Positions 1 through 6,546 of a DNA stretch of 8,728 nt are shown here, one piece after another; position 1 is the first letter of the stretch, and each line of letters opens with the position of its first letter. The stretch spans positions 1-8,728 of the forward strand of contig JABCSP010000080.1 in the NCBI GenBank assembly GCA_018238825.1, given 5' to 3'. Position numbers and translations under genes: made by a program. A model generated the notes under the pieces. It had not been told where the DNA came from, made no database searches, and saw only the letters and a program-made list of their open reading frames with translations. The stretch comes from Candidatus Thorarchaeota archaeon (GTDB taxonomy: Archaea; Asgardarchaeota; Thorarchaeia; Thorarchaeales; Thorarchaeaceae).

Positions 1-384
1 ATTAGTATAAATTTTCTCAAGGGCTTGCTTGTTTGCAGTATCATTATGGAGATACTGTTTGAAGACCGGTTTGAGCATCCTATTCAGATATGTCGCGCGT
101 AGATTTTCTAACGCATCTAGAAGACCTTTGTCCAATTGCCCCGATTCTAATGCGCTCTTTACACTTGAGAGGCATCCGTAGCAATCATCTTTTCCTGAAA
201 TACCAAGTCCTTTTACACTCAAAGTTTTTGTGACAAGTTTGATGTATTCATCCTCAGCTTTGTAGTATTCATTCACAGCAAGAAATTTTGTCTTTGAGCA
301 TTGGTCAAAGAAAGATTGACCTCGATTGGATGCTGCAGCCTCGAATAGAGTACCTAACCTTTCGAGCTTTTTCGGATTGGCCAT
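1..384 (-). CDS. Unrecognised protein, N-terminal 128 residues (3' end beyond window)
   Basis: An open frame runs from an ATG at 384-382 to the left edge without a stop (128 codons), so only the N-terminal part is visible. The protein starts MANPKKLERLGTLFEAAASN and appears soluble and mostly helical, with many Lys, Glu and Leu residues and no signal peptide or membrane segment. A C-Y-G-C pair at residues 68-71 could bind a metal or form a disulfide, but two cysteines alone do not define a site. I do not recognise the family. No Shine-Dalgarno-like sequence precedes the ATG, while an A/T-rich box about 30-40 bases upstream would fit a short-leader or leaderless transcript. It is divergent from the AmrS-type gene. 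The reading frame is convincing because it is long, uninterrupted and has ordinary amino-acid composition; the function is unknown. Confidence 0.75.
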   Translation of the reverse strand, partial: MANPKKLERLGTLFEAAASNRGQSFFDQCSKTKFLAVNEYYKAEDEYIKLVTKTLSVKGLGISGKDDCYGCLSSVKSALESGQLDKGLLDALENLRATYLNRMLKPVFKQYLHNDTANKQALEKIYTN

Positions 385-414
385 AGATTGAACCATTAGA
401 TAATTGGTGACTAT

Positions 415-426
415 GCTTTTAATTTT
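415..426. promoter_or_regulatory. Candidate TATA region in the divergent gap
   Basis: The 121-base gap 385-505 separates two divergent genes. TTTTAATTTT at 417-426 is its own reverse complement, so it could act as an archaeal TATA box in either direction. Read on the minus strand it lies about 30-40 bases before the ATG at 384, giving a leader of only several bases. Read on the plus strand it would give a leader of about 60 bases before the ATG at 506. No clear BRE or inverted-repeat operator was seen, so this is a composition-and-spacing call only. Confidence 0.35.
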
Positions 427-505
427 GTCCTAGACCCGCTTGTTTGCGTAAAATGGAGGAGAAACCGTAAGAGCGATAAGCTCAGGTTTAAGATGTATTG
501 ATGAG

Positions 506-1552
506 ATGAGAGAAGCAGCCCTGTACTCCAATCTGAAATCTGGTCTACGTTGTGATTTATGCGCAAGAAGGTGTGTTCTTCATGATGGTGAAACTGGATT
601 TTGTAGAGTTCGCCATGCAAAGGACGGAAAACTGTATACCTCTGTCTATGGCTTGATAGATGGGATGGCTGCTGATCCAATAGAGAAAAAACCTCTCTTT
701 CATTTTGCACCTGGAAGTAATGCGTTTTCCATCAGCACATCATCGTGTAATTTTAGATGTCAGTTCTGCTTGAATTATCATTCAGCACACCGAGAAACCC
801 CTGTTGGTGAGAAACTCTCTCCTGAAGATATCATCAATTTAGCTGAAAGGTACAACTGCGGAGGAATCACATACACCTATACTGAGCCCACTGTATTCAT
901 GGAGTTCGCTCACGATACAGCAAAAATAGCTCGCTCCAAAGGAATGTACAACACCTTTGTGACTAATGGTTATTTGACTCCCGAAGCTGTTGACTATATC
1001 GCACCATATCTTGATGCTGCTTCAGTAAACTTCAAGGGTAGCGGAAATAAGAAATTCTACAATGAACTAATGTCAGTACCTAAGATCGAACCAATATTCA
1101 CTTGTATGAAGAGAATGAATGAGAAGGGAATATTGATTGAAATAACTAATCTAATTATTCCAGAGGTTGGAGATTTTCCAGAAGACACAAGGCAATTAGC
1201 TGAATGGACTGTCAATAATCTTGGTCCTCGCACTCCATTTCATATAACTGCTTTTTCACCAACCTACAAACTTACGAATATCCCACGAACACCTGTTACT
1301 ATGCTCGAAAAACATCTTGATATTGCAAAGGATGCCGGTTTAGAATTCGTGTATTCAGGTAATATTGCAGGCCACGACTATGAAAATACATACTGTCCTG
1401 AATGTGGTTTCAAAGCTGTTGAGCGTTACTCAGTATTTCTAAAGAGCAATAATCTGAATGAAGAAGGTCGATGTCCAAAATGTGACGCTGATCTCAATAT
1501 AGCTGGTGTAAAATGGATGGTTCGCGGACCAGGTAAATCAAGATTCTTCTGA
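506..1552 (+). CDS. amrS: AmrS-type radical SAM protein (AmmeMemoRadiSam system)
   Basis: This 348-residue protein has the layout of the AmmeMemoRadiSam-system radical SAM enzymes, related to pyruvate formate-lyase activating enzymes. The N-terminus has a cysteine knuckle, C-D-L-C with C-V-L-H and G-F-C-R-V-R (about residues 17-36). It is followed by the family-typical D-P-I-E-K-K-P-L-F-H-F stretch (57-67). The radical SAM motif C-x3-C-x2-C is in C-N-F-R-C-Q-F-C (81-88) and would hold the 4Fe-4S cluster that cleaves S-adenosylmethionine. The C-terminus carries two more CxxC pairs (C-P-E-C and C-P-K-C, roughly 297-328), probably a zinc or extra-cluster site. The family's substrate is not firmly established, and the usual partners, Memo and AMMECR1, are not in this window. 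The ATG at 506 is the only canonical start in the frame after the upstream stop at 449-451; no strong ribosome site precedes it. The next gene starts 9 bases downstream. Confidence 0.88.
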   Translation: MREAALYSNLKSGLRCDLCARRCVLHDGETGFCRVRHAKDGKLYTSVYGLIDGMAADPIEKKPLFHFAPGSNAFSISTSSCNFRCQFCLNYHSAHRETPVGEKLSPEDIINLAERYNCGGITYTYTEPTVFMEFAHDTAKIARSKGMYNTFVTNGYLTPEAVDYIAPYLDAASVNFKGSGNKKFYNELMSVPKIEPIFTCMKRMNEKGILIEITNLIIPEVGDFPEDTRQLAEWTVNNLGPRTPFHITAFSPTYKLTNIPRTPVTMLEKHLDIAKDAGLEFVYSGNIAGHDYENTYCPECGFKAVERYSVFLKSNNLNEEGRCPKCDADLNIAGVKWMVRGPGKSRFF

Positions 1553-1557
1553 GGTGA
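1551..1557 (+). promoter_or_regulatory. Ribosome binding site of the DUF2797-type gene
   Basis: GAGGTGA overlaps the TGA stop of the AmrS-type gene and lies four bases before the ATG at 1562. It matches the archaeal anti-Shine-Dalgarno well. It fixes the downstream start and suggests that both genes are translated from one message. Confidence 0.75.
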
Positions 1558-1561
1558 AACG

Positions 1562-2455
1562 ATGCAAGTTGCTGATGTCACTTGGAGAATGATTGATGAG
1601 AACCGTTTCGAATCTGGGTTAAGAATCTGGAAGGAGAACGAGAAAACACCAAGTTTTCTTCCGCTACCTCCTGGAAAAAAGATTTCATGGGAGATTCGAG
1701 GGCCAAAGAGATGCATTGGAAGTGTCAATGAATCTGGGAGGCGTATTCCCTGTCCAGAAAACTCGGTCATCCTTGATAGTGGTCAGAAATGTGGTCCCTG
1801 TTCTGCAGGAGATATTGTAGATCCTTGCATCAGATGTGATGGTCGACGTTGTGATGCAATCGAGGCTAGAAAAATTCAATGCGAATCCACGGACTATGTT
1901 GTATATGCTGTAGTCTTCAATGACAAGACACTGAAAGTAGGTGTATCATCTAAGGGACGCGCTCTAATTAGATGGGTCGAACAAGGTGCGGATTATGCTG
2001 GGGTGTTGCGAGAGATTAGTGGAGGACGTATAGCTCGACGTGTTGAAGATAGGATTGGAAGACAACAAGGAGTGACAAAGCAGGTTCGGTCTGAACGAAA
2101 GACTCGTGCGCTCATGGAAGAATTGGACATCAATGATGCTCAATCAATAGTATCTGATTTCACAGAAGATGCAAGTCACCTTGAGTTAAATTCTGATGTA
2201 AGTCTTCAAGACCTTTCTTCCTTCTATACACTTGAAAAGTTGAAGACACAACCTGCTATTTGGAGAAAGAGGTCTCAACCAATCAATGGTCGTACAATTG
2301 TTGGAAAAGTCGAAGGAATGAAGGGGTCGCTCATGGTGACCTCCATTGATTCATCTTTGTTAGTTGTCGACTTGAAGCAATTAGTAGGATATCAAATAAA
2401 TCAGGATTCCGATATTAGCATGATGACACAAACTGGTCTTGTTGATTTCTTCTGA
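1562..2455 (+). CDS. DUF2797-type protein with cysteine cluster and GIY-YIG-like core
   Basis: This 297-residue protein matches my memory of the DUF2797 family. A first region (about residues 1-60) is followed by many cysteines (51, 64, 77, 80, 89, 92, 97, 107), including C-G-P-C and C-x2-C-x4-C spacing, likely one or two zinc sites. Next comes D-Y-V-V-Y-A-V-V-F (111-119), then L-K-V-G-V-S (124-129), and R-W-V-E-Q-G-A-D (137-144), a stretch typical of the family. The paired aromatic and K-V-G-V strands with the later arginine and Glu162 resemble the GIY-YIG nuclease core, so a nucleic-acid role is possible, but that is inference. Residues 190-297 have no motif I recognise. It follows the AmrS-type gene with a 9-base gap and its own strong ribosome site, so the two are probably co-transcribed. 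The biochemical function of the family is not established to my knowledge. Confidence 0.75.
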   Translation: MQVADVTWRMIDENRFESGLRIWKENEKTPSFLPLPPGKKISWEIRGPKRCIGSVNESGRRIPCPENSVILDSGQKCGPCSAGDIVDPCIRCDGRRCDAIEARKIQCESTDYVVYAVVFNDKTLKVGVSSKGRALIRWVEQGADYAGVLREISGGRIARRVEDRIGRQQGVTKQVRSERKTRALMEELDINDAQSIVSDFTEDASHLELNSDVSLQDLSSFYTLEKLKTQPAIWRKRSQPINGRTIVGKVEGMKGSLMVTSIDSSLLVVDLKQLVGYQINQDSDISMMTQTGLVDFF

Positions 2456-2460
2456 CAACC

Positions 2461-2467
2461 TATTTAG
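2461..2467 (+). promoter_or_regulatory. TATA-like box for the tandem paralogue operon
   Basis: TATTTAG at 2461-2467 sits in the 36-base gap after the DUF2797-type gene, centred 28 bases before the ATG at 2492. With archaeal initiation about 25-28 bases after the TATA centre, the transcript would begin at or next to the start codon. The lack of a Shine-Dalgarno sequence before this ATG agrees with a leaderless message. Confidence 0.45.
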
Positions 2468-2491
2468 GGCGCTGTTGCTCTGTAAGAATCA

Positions 2492-3355
2492 ATGACTGAT
2501 GATGTGGAGGAGAAACCAGAGGTCCGCTACCTGTCTCTCATTCGAAAGGAGGGCGGTGAGCCAGTTATTGGCATACCTTATCGTGAGATGTCAGTAGATC
2601 CTGATCTTGTTGCCTCTTTCGTCATTGCAGTCATAATCTTTGAAAATCGGCAGCTGAAGTCATTCATCAAGGAAGGATATGTTGTTGTCATAGAAGAAGG
2701 TGAACATGTAGTCGGACTTCTGATAGTAGATCGTGTTGATGATGACGAGGTATATCGAACAGCATTGAAGAAAATTATCACGAAATTCGAGAATACCTAT
2801 GAAACTCAGATGATTTCATGGAAAGGGGATATTAGACCATTCCGCGAGTTCGCCTTAGACATCCTAGAAGTTTACCCATATCGGACTTTTAGTCTTAAGA
2901 TGATACCCAAACTAGTAACGAAATCTGATGCAACACCAGATTATCAAGCTTCAATTCCGTGGAGTGTTGGTGAAACTGATGAAAAGTTACAGATTGTTCT
3001 CGGGTATATCAATGGAAAGCGCACAATCGAGGAAATAATGAACCAGTCCGAGTTTGAAGATTCTGAGATTTTGGCTATTCTTTCGATGTTTGATAAATAC
3101 AAGTGGATTACACTTAAACGAAAATTGGAAAATTCTTCAATTCTTCTTAAAATAATGGATCCCCCCAAATTCATCGTAGGAGTTTATGGTGAACAATTAA
3201 CAGCAATCCTAGAGCAATGTGATGGAACAAAAAGTTTCTCAACAATTTGCGAAATACTACCCTATAATATTGAAGCAGTGAAGTTGGTGGCCAAGAATCT
3301 GATTGATGCTGGAGTTCTCGGATATAGTACTGATGACAAGGAGGTAGAGCTCTAA
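2492..3355 (+). CDS. Longin-like domain protein with winged-helix tail, paralogue 1
   Basis: This is a 287-residue soluble protein. Residues about 10-130 form an alternating strand/helix unit: V-R-Y-L-S-L-I, then V-D-P-D-L-V-A-S-F, I-A-V-I-I-F, a V-V-V-I-E-E-G-E-H-V hairpin and L-L-I-V-D. This pattern recalls the longin/profilin-like sensor domains that are abundant in Asgard archaea and often linked to small GTPases. Residues about 165-212 (I-N-G-K-R-T-I-E-E-I, then E-I-L-A-I-L-S-M-F-D-K-Y-K-W-I) look like a winged helix. Residues about 232-280 (L-E-Q-C-D-G-T-K-S-F to L-I-D-A-G-V-L) look like a second, PqqD-like winged-helix unit. The next gene is a clear paralogue overlapping by one base. 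Possible roles are scaffolding or signalling at membranes, or DNA-linked regulation; neither is shown. A GTG at 2504 is an alternative start, but the promoter spacing favours the ATG at 2492. Confidence 0.8.
   Translation: MTDDVEEKPEVRYLSLIRKEGGEPVIGIPYREMSVDPDLVASFVIAVIIFENRQLKSFIKEGYVVVIEEGEHVVGLLIVDRVDDDEVYRTALKKIITKFENTYETQMISWKGDIRPFREFALDILEVYPYRTFSLKMIPKLVTKSDATPDYQASIPWSVGETDEKLQIVLGYINGKRTIEEIMNQSEFEDSEILAILSMFDKYKWITLKRKLENSSILLKIMDPPKFIVGVYGEQLTAILEQCDGTKSFSTICEILPYNIEAVKLVAKNLIDAGVLGYSTDDKEVEL
3339..3345 (+). promoter_or_regulatory. Strong ribosome binding site of paralogue 2
   Basis: AGGAGGT lies inside the end of paralogue 1, nine bases before the ATG at 3355. With the TAATG stop-start overlap it supports translational coupling of the two paralogues and fixes the second start. 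Confidence 0.8.
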
Positions 3356-4191
3356 TGCCATTGGATGTTTCCAAGGTTCGATACATTTCTTTGATTAGAA
3401 TGGAGGGTGGAGAATCCGTCCTAAACATCCCTTATGCCGAGCTCACAGTAGACCCTGACTTAATTGCTGGTTTTGTTACCGCAGTGATTATCTTTGCGAA
3501 GACACCAATTCGAACAATCCGAAAGGCTTCTTATGATATTCTAATTCAAGTAGGCGAAACCGTGCTGGTGTTACTTGTCATAGACCCAGTCCCAGACGAA
3601 GCTCCCTATAGGGCGAAGCTTCAGCATATTCTCAATGAAGTTGAAACTCTCCATGGCGAAAAGCTCCGTCACTTTGAGGGGGATGTCCGAAGATTCCGAG
3701 AGTTTGCGCTTACAATAATCAAGGAATTTCCTTTCCAATCTGCAGACTTGAATATGATTCCTGTATTCAAGAACTCCGGAGTTAGGATTCCCTTCAGAGT
3801 TGGTAATGTTGACCATGAATTGGAGCAGGTGGAGTCTTTCATCAATGGAAAACGTACTGTGGCAGAAATAATGGATCTTATGGGGTACTCTGATGAAGAA
3901 GTTCAAGCTTTGATATCAATTCTTACAAGATACGAGTGGATTGAATTTAAACATAGATTGACAGACAATGATGTGCTACAAATAGATGACTGTCCTGCAA
4001 TCATTCTTGACAAGCTTAGAGCACAGTATGGACAAGCTCTAGAAGATGTGATGACCAAATTTGATGGAACAGCTAATATCAATGATATCGTTGAAGAGCT
4101 TGCAGGTCTTCAATACGATAAAGATGCCCTCTGGTTTTTGATCAAAAAACTAGTTGAGGTTGGTTGTCTGAAGTCTGTACTTGCACCTTAG
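3355..4191 (+). CDS. Longin-like domain protein with winged-helix tail, paralogue 2
   Basis: This 278-residue protein aligns end to end with its upstream neighbour. Shared blocks include V-R-Y-x-S-L-I-R, V-D-P-D-L-x-A-x-F-V, A-V-I-I-F, R-x-F-R-E-F-A-L, I-N-G-K-R-T-x-x-E-I-M and the tail pattern D-G-T. The domain order is therefore the same: a longin-like N-terminal unit (about 8-125), a winged helix (about 158-205) and a second helix-wing unit (about 222-275). The first domain is the more similar part. Both arose by tandem duplication and have since diverged, which suggests a heterodimer or two related ligand specificities; this is inference. Its TAG stop overlaps the TAA stop of the convergent NifB-like gene, leaving no room for a separate terminator between the two transcription units. 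Confidence 0.8.
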   Translation: MPLDVSKVRYISLIRMEGGESVLNIPYAELTVDPDLIAGFVTAVIIFAKTPIRTIRKASYDILIQVGETVLVLLVIDPVPDEAPYRAKLQHILNEVETLHGEKLRHFEGDVRRFREFALTIIKEFPFQSADLNMIPVFKNSGVRIPFRVGNVDHELEQVESFINGKRTVAEIMDLMGYSDEEVQALISILTRYEWIEFKHRLTDNDVLQIDDCPAIILDKLRAQYGQALEDVMTKFDGTANINDIVEELAGLQYDKDALWFLIKKLVEVGCLKSVLAP

Positions 4192-5018
4192 AGGATTCGA
4201 TCCGACCCTGGTATACCTACAACGTCACTGCGACACTGTTTACAATGAGTGAATTGGGGGATATTCTCTGAGGCTATCCGACGTGCCATGTACAATTCTT
4301 CCTTAGTTGGAGGTCTAAGTTTTTGAGTATTCCCACATAGGATTAAAGGAACAATATTATGGAGTGACGCACCAGAATCTACAATTTGTTTTGAGAGATA
4401 TTCGATATCTTCTGTATTGATATTCGGCATTAGGATAGTATTCACTTTGACTGTGATACCCAAGGCTACCGTTCTTTCAATACCAGCTAGCTGCTTCAGA
4501 ATGATAGTTTTACCCATCTTCTGTCCTCGTAATATTTCTCCATCAATACGAGCCCATTCATAGACTTGAGCAGCTGTTTCAGGAAAAATAGCACTCATTG
4601 ATACAGAAATCGATTTGACTCCTAGTTCTTTCAACTTTAGCGCTGCATCTTCCAATAGAACTCCATTTGTACTTAGACAGAAATTGAGTTCATTATTCTG
4701 ATTCCGTATTCCTTCAAGTGTAGTGAAGGTTTGTTCATTTGCTAGTGGTTCTCCAGGTCCAGAAATTGCCACAATTTTCAGCCGTGGATTCTTCTCAATT
4801 TCAAAAAATGTTCTGGCTATTGCCTCTTTGGGATCCATGATGGATTTGGAGTAACCTGGTTTGGAGGTATGACATGAACTTCCAACACTATGGTCACAGA
4901 AAATACATTTGACATTGCAATTACGCGCAACTGGAAGATGAATTCTAGCCCAGAGATTATGACGTGTTTCTGAGTAACAGGGATGACTCACAAAAGGATA
5001 TTGAGATGGAGATGTCAT
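4188..5018 (-). CDS. NifB-like radical SAM protein
   Basis: This 276-residue protein closely follows the radical SAM core of archaeal NifB, which fuses two 4Fe-4S clusters and inserts a carbide to make the nitrogenase cofactor precursor NifB-co. Visible family marks are H-P-C at 12-14, R-I-H-L-P-V-A at 25-31, the C-x3-C-x2-C cluster motif at C34/C38/C41, C49 followed by K-P-G, G-P-G-E-P-L-A-N (87-94), C-L-S-T-N-G (114-119), K-V-N-T-I-L (191-196), and the C-terminal H-C-K-Q-C-R-S-D with G-I-P-G (258-271). The N-terminal His/Cys and C-terminal CxxC are the residues that bind the extra precursor clusters in NifB, and all are present. There is no NifX-like tail, as in archaeal forms. No nifHDK, nifE or nifN is nearby. 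The ATG at 5018 lies ten bases after the Roadblock gene stop with no ribosome site, suggesting coupling to it. It could be a NifB relative serving another metallocofactor. Confidence 0.85.
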   Translation of the reverse strand: MTSPSQYPFVSHPCYSETRHNLWARIHLPVARNCNVKCIFCDHSVGSSCHTSKPGYSKSIMDPKEAIARTFFEIEKNPRLKIVAISGPGEPLANEQTFTTLEGIRNQNNELNFCLSTNGVLLEDAALKLKELGVKSISVSMSAIFPETAAQVYEWARIDGEILRGQKMGKTIILKQLAGIERTVALGITVKVNTILMPNINTEDIEYLSKQIVDSGASLHNIVPLILCGNTQKLRPPTKEELYMARRIASENIPQFTHCKQCRSDVVGIPGSDRIL

Positions 5019-5028
5019 GGTAATTCAT

Positions 5029-5418
5029 TTACAGTTGATGTAAGATTTTTCTTGCATCTCTAGCTGATCGTTTTGCATCACTGAAAATCAATCCAAGTGC
5101 TGCATTTTCAGGAGCTGTTACTGTGAGTAGATAGTCTGTTGATATATTGATTACAAGTGTTGTACCGAGGTCTCCCTGTATGATAATTGACTTGAGATCT
5201 CCCTGTTTCAATTCTTTGACAGTCTGTTCACCTGCTGCATGAATCCCCGCAACCATAGCAGCTACTGAAACTTCTTCCGTGCCTGCATGAAAATGACTGA
5301 TGAGTGGAAGTCCCTCAACTGAAAATATGGCGGCTCCTAATATCGGTGATCTGTTTGATAGATCCTTAAGGAGTATCATCAGATGCTCCTGTAGTTTCAT
5401 GGCACTTTGGTCTTCCAA
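5029..5418 (-). CDS. Roadblock/LC7 domain protein
   Basis: This 129-residue protein is essentially a single Roadblock/LC7 domain, the fold of MglB and of the light-chain-like regulators of small GTPases, and it is strongly expanded in Asgard archaea. Typical elements are an N-terminal helix (L-Q-E-H-L-M-I-L-L-K-D-L), I-L-G-A-A-I-F-S-V-E-G-L-P-L-I-S (about 25-40), the long middle helix V-A-A-M-V-A-G-I-H-A-A-G-E-Q, then I-I-I-Q-G-D-L-G-T-T-L-V-I-N-I, and A-A-L-G-L-I-F-S-D-A-K-R-S-A near the end. These proteins usually dimerise and bind a Ras-like GTPase, but no GTPase gene is in the window. The TTG at 5418 is chosen because GAGGG lies seven bases before it; an ATG at 5400 (M-K-L-Q-E) lacks a ribosome site and is the alternative. 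The NifB-like gene follows after ten bases, so the two probably form an operon. Confidence 0.88.
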   Translation of the reverse strand: MEDQSAMKLQEHLMILLKDLSNRSPILGAAIFSVEGLPLISHFHAGTEEVSVAAMVAGIHAAGEQTVKELKQGDLKSIIIQGDLGTTLVINISTDYLLTVTAPENAALGLIFSDAKRSARDARKILHQL

Positions 5419-5425
5419 ATGAAAT

Positions 5426-5430
5426 CCCTC
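5426..5430 (-). promoter_or_regulatory. Ribosome binding site deciding a TTG start
   Basis: GAGGG on the minus strand lies seven bases before the TTG at 5418. The next possible start, the ATG at 5400, has no comparable site at normal spacing. This favours the TTG and adds six residues to the Roadblock protein. Confidence 0.5.
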
Positions 5431-5475
5431 TAATTCAATACGTCTGTCTGACTAGTCCTCACTTGAGAAAGTCAT

Positions 5476-5484
5476 TGATAAATC
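5476..5484 (-). promoter_or_regulatory. TATA-like box for the Roadblock/NifB-like pair
   Basis: GATTTATCA on the minus strand lies in the 93-base gap between the nuclease stop and the Roadblock start, about 60 bases before the TTG. It would place initiation near 5455 and leave a leader of about 37 bases holding the GAGGG site. The call rests only on an A/T-rich match and spacing; read-through from the upstream operon is also possible. Confidence 0.35.
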
Positions 5485-5511
5485 TTGGCAAGATGGGCAA
5501 TTTAGTACTCT

Positions 5512-6528
5512 CTACTCTATTAGACGCACTGATGTAATGGTGTCACTATGTAGGGATGTTGTTGGAAGTTTCATGACACGCAGGACATTATCAGCTTCAC
5601 TGTGAAGACCGGCCTCTTTGAGCATATCAACAAATTCGAAACCTGTTGTTATGATTACTCCTTTGACTGGTTTGTTATTGCGCATAGAATCAAGAAGTTC
5701 ATCAGCTGAATACAACTTGCACTTGAGTTGCAGATCCTTTTGTTTTTCCAAATGGGACATTCCTTTCTTGGCAATACCCCGGTTCTCCTTCTGCTCGCTC
5801 GTGTATGCCTTTCTTTTGTACATTCTCTTCAGTCTAGATAGACCTTTTTCAATAACCTCTTGAGCGTCGAGAATCTTATGATAATTCGAAATCGAACTCT
5901 TTGGCGTTGTAGATACTAACCACGCTGTGCCAAAATCTGCTTGATATCGCATTGCTTTAAGAATCTCAGATTCACCAAGAAGAGTAAGAGCTCTGTACCC
6001 TTTGTACTCTACTGATATTGTCCAATCTGGATTCTTATGATGAACCATCAAGTCTGGCGTTAGACCCTCTCCAGTTGCTGGAACTGATGTTGTTACATCT
6101 GGGAAAAGAAGCATTATCAAGGAATGAAATGCCTCATGGAACATGTTATGTCGGAGGTTTCTGGCTTCTTGGGGATGTCTCAATCCTGCATCTCGATATA
6201 GAACGGGCATCTCAGCCTTCTGTCCCGTCTTGACTCTGACCTCATTCTTAGTTGTCAGTCTTCCTTTAGAGTGATTATTCTTCACAAGCCTGACAGCGGC
6301 CTCATAGCCAATTAGGTCGAAGACGATGCCGCCTAGATTCGATTGTTTCAGAGATTTCACTTCACTGATTCGACGCTCTGCTTCTTCATATGCCCAGTCG
6401 ATAACTTCCTGACCATCACTTCTGAGAATTCCAAGAATGGACTTGAGCTTCTCATTCAATGTGTATTTCTTCACATGGTTTTTTACAGCAGTACCAACTT
6501 TGATTGGAGGGGACAAATCTTTTCTCAC
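5512..6528 (-). CDS. PD-(D/E)XK nuclease-like protein
   Basis: This 338-residue protein carries a good PD-(D/E)XK core in its middle. A helix with Glu132 (F-H-E-A-F-H-S-L-I) precedes T-P-D-L-M-V (157-162, candidate metal Asp159). After a short hairpin comes S-V-E-Y-K-G-Y (172-178), where Glu174 and Lys176 form the E-x-K signature. A following helix has Gln196 (M-R-Y-Q-A-D), and a strand T-A-W-L-V-S-T ends the core. This order is that of restriction-endonuclease-fold enzymes, including type II restriction, Holliday-junction and repair nucleases. Residues 1-110 are helical and basic, possibly DNA-binding; 230-270 are Lys/Arg-rich; the C-terminal 60 residues match nothing I recognise. The start is a GTG at 6528 with no clear ribosome site, 18 bases after and in the same frame as the stop of the coiled-coil gene. 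Cleavage activity and target are inferred. Confidence 0.72.
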   Translation of the reverse strand: MRKDLSPPIKVGTAVKNHVKKYTLNEKLKSILGILRSDGQEVIDWAYEEAERRISEVKSLKQSNLGGIVFDLIGYEAAVRLVKNNHSKGRLTTKNEVRVKTGQKAEMPVLYRDAGLRHPQEARNLRHNMFHEAFHSLIMLLFPDVTTSVPATGEGLTPDLMVHHKNPDWTISVEYKGYRALTLLGESEILKAMRYQADFGTAWLVSTTPKSSISNYHKILDAQEVIEKGLSRLKRMYKRKAYTSEQKENRGIAKKGMSHLEKQKDLQLKCKLYSADELLDSMRNNKPVKGVIITTGFEFVDMLKEAGLHSEADNVLRVMKLPTTSLHSDTITSVRLIE

Positions 6529-6546
6529 TCGATTTCTTTTGGATAA

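Noticed and set aside
453..470. Five-codon leader frame ATG GAG GAG AAA CCG TAA before the AmrS-type gene
   Set aside because: Too short and without a ribosome site; GGAGGAG lies inside it but is too far from the ATG at 506 to serve that gene.
1426..1770. 114-residue minus-strand frame over the AmrS/DUF2797 junction
   Set aside because: It spans the ends of two well-supported plus-strand genes and has no motif or ribosome site.
5573..5619. Possible NTP-binding or GTPase gene near the Roadblock gene
   Set aside because: No Walker A or G-motifs were found in any frame nearby; the region codes for the C-terminus of the nuclease-like protein.
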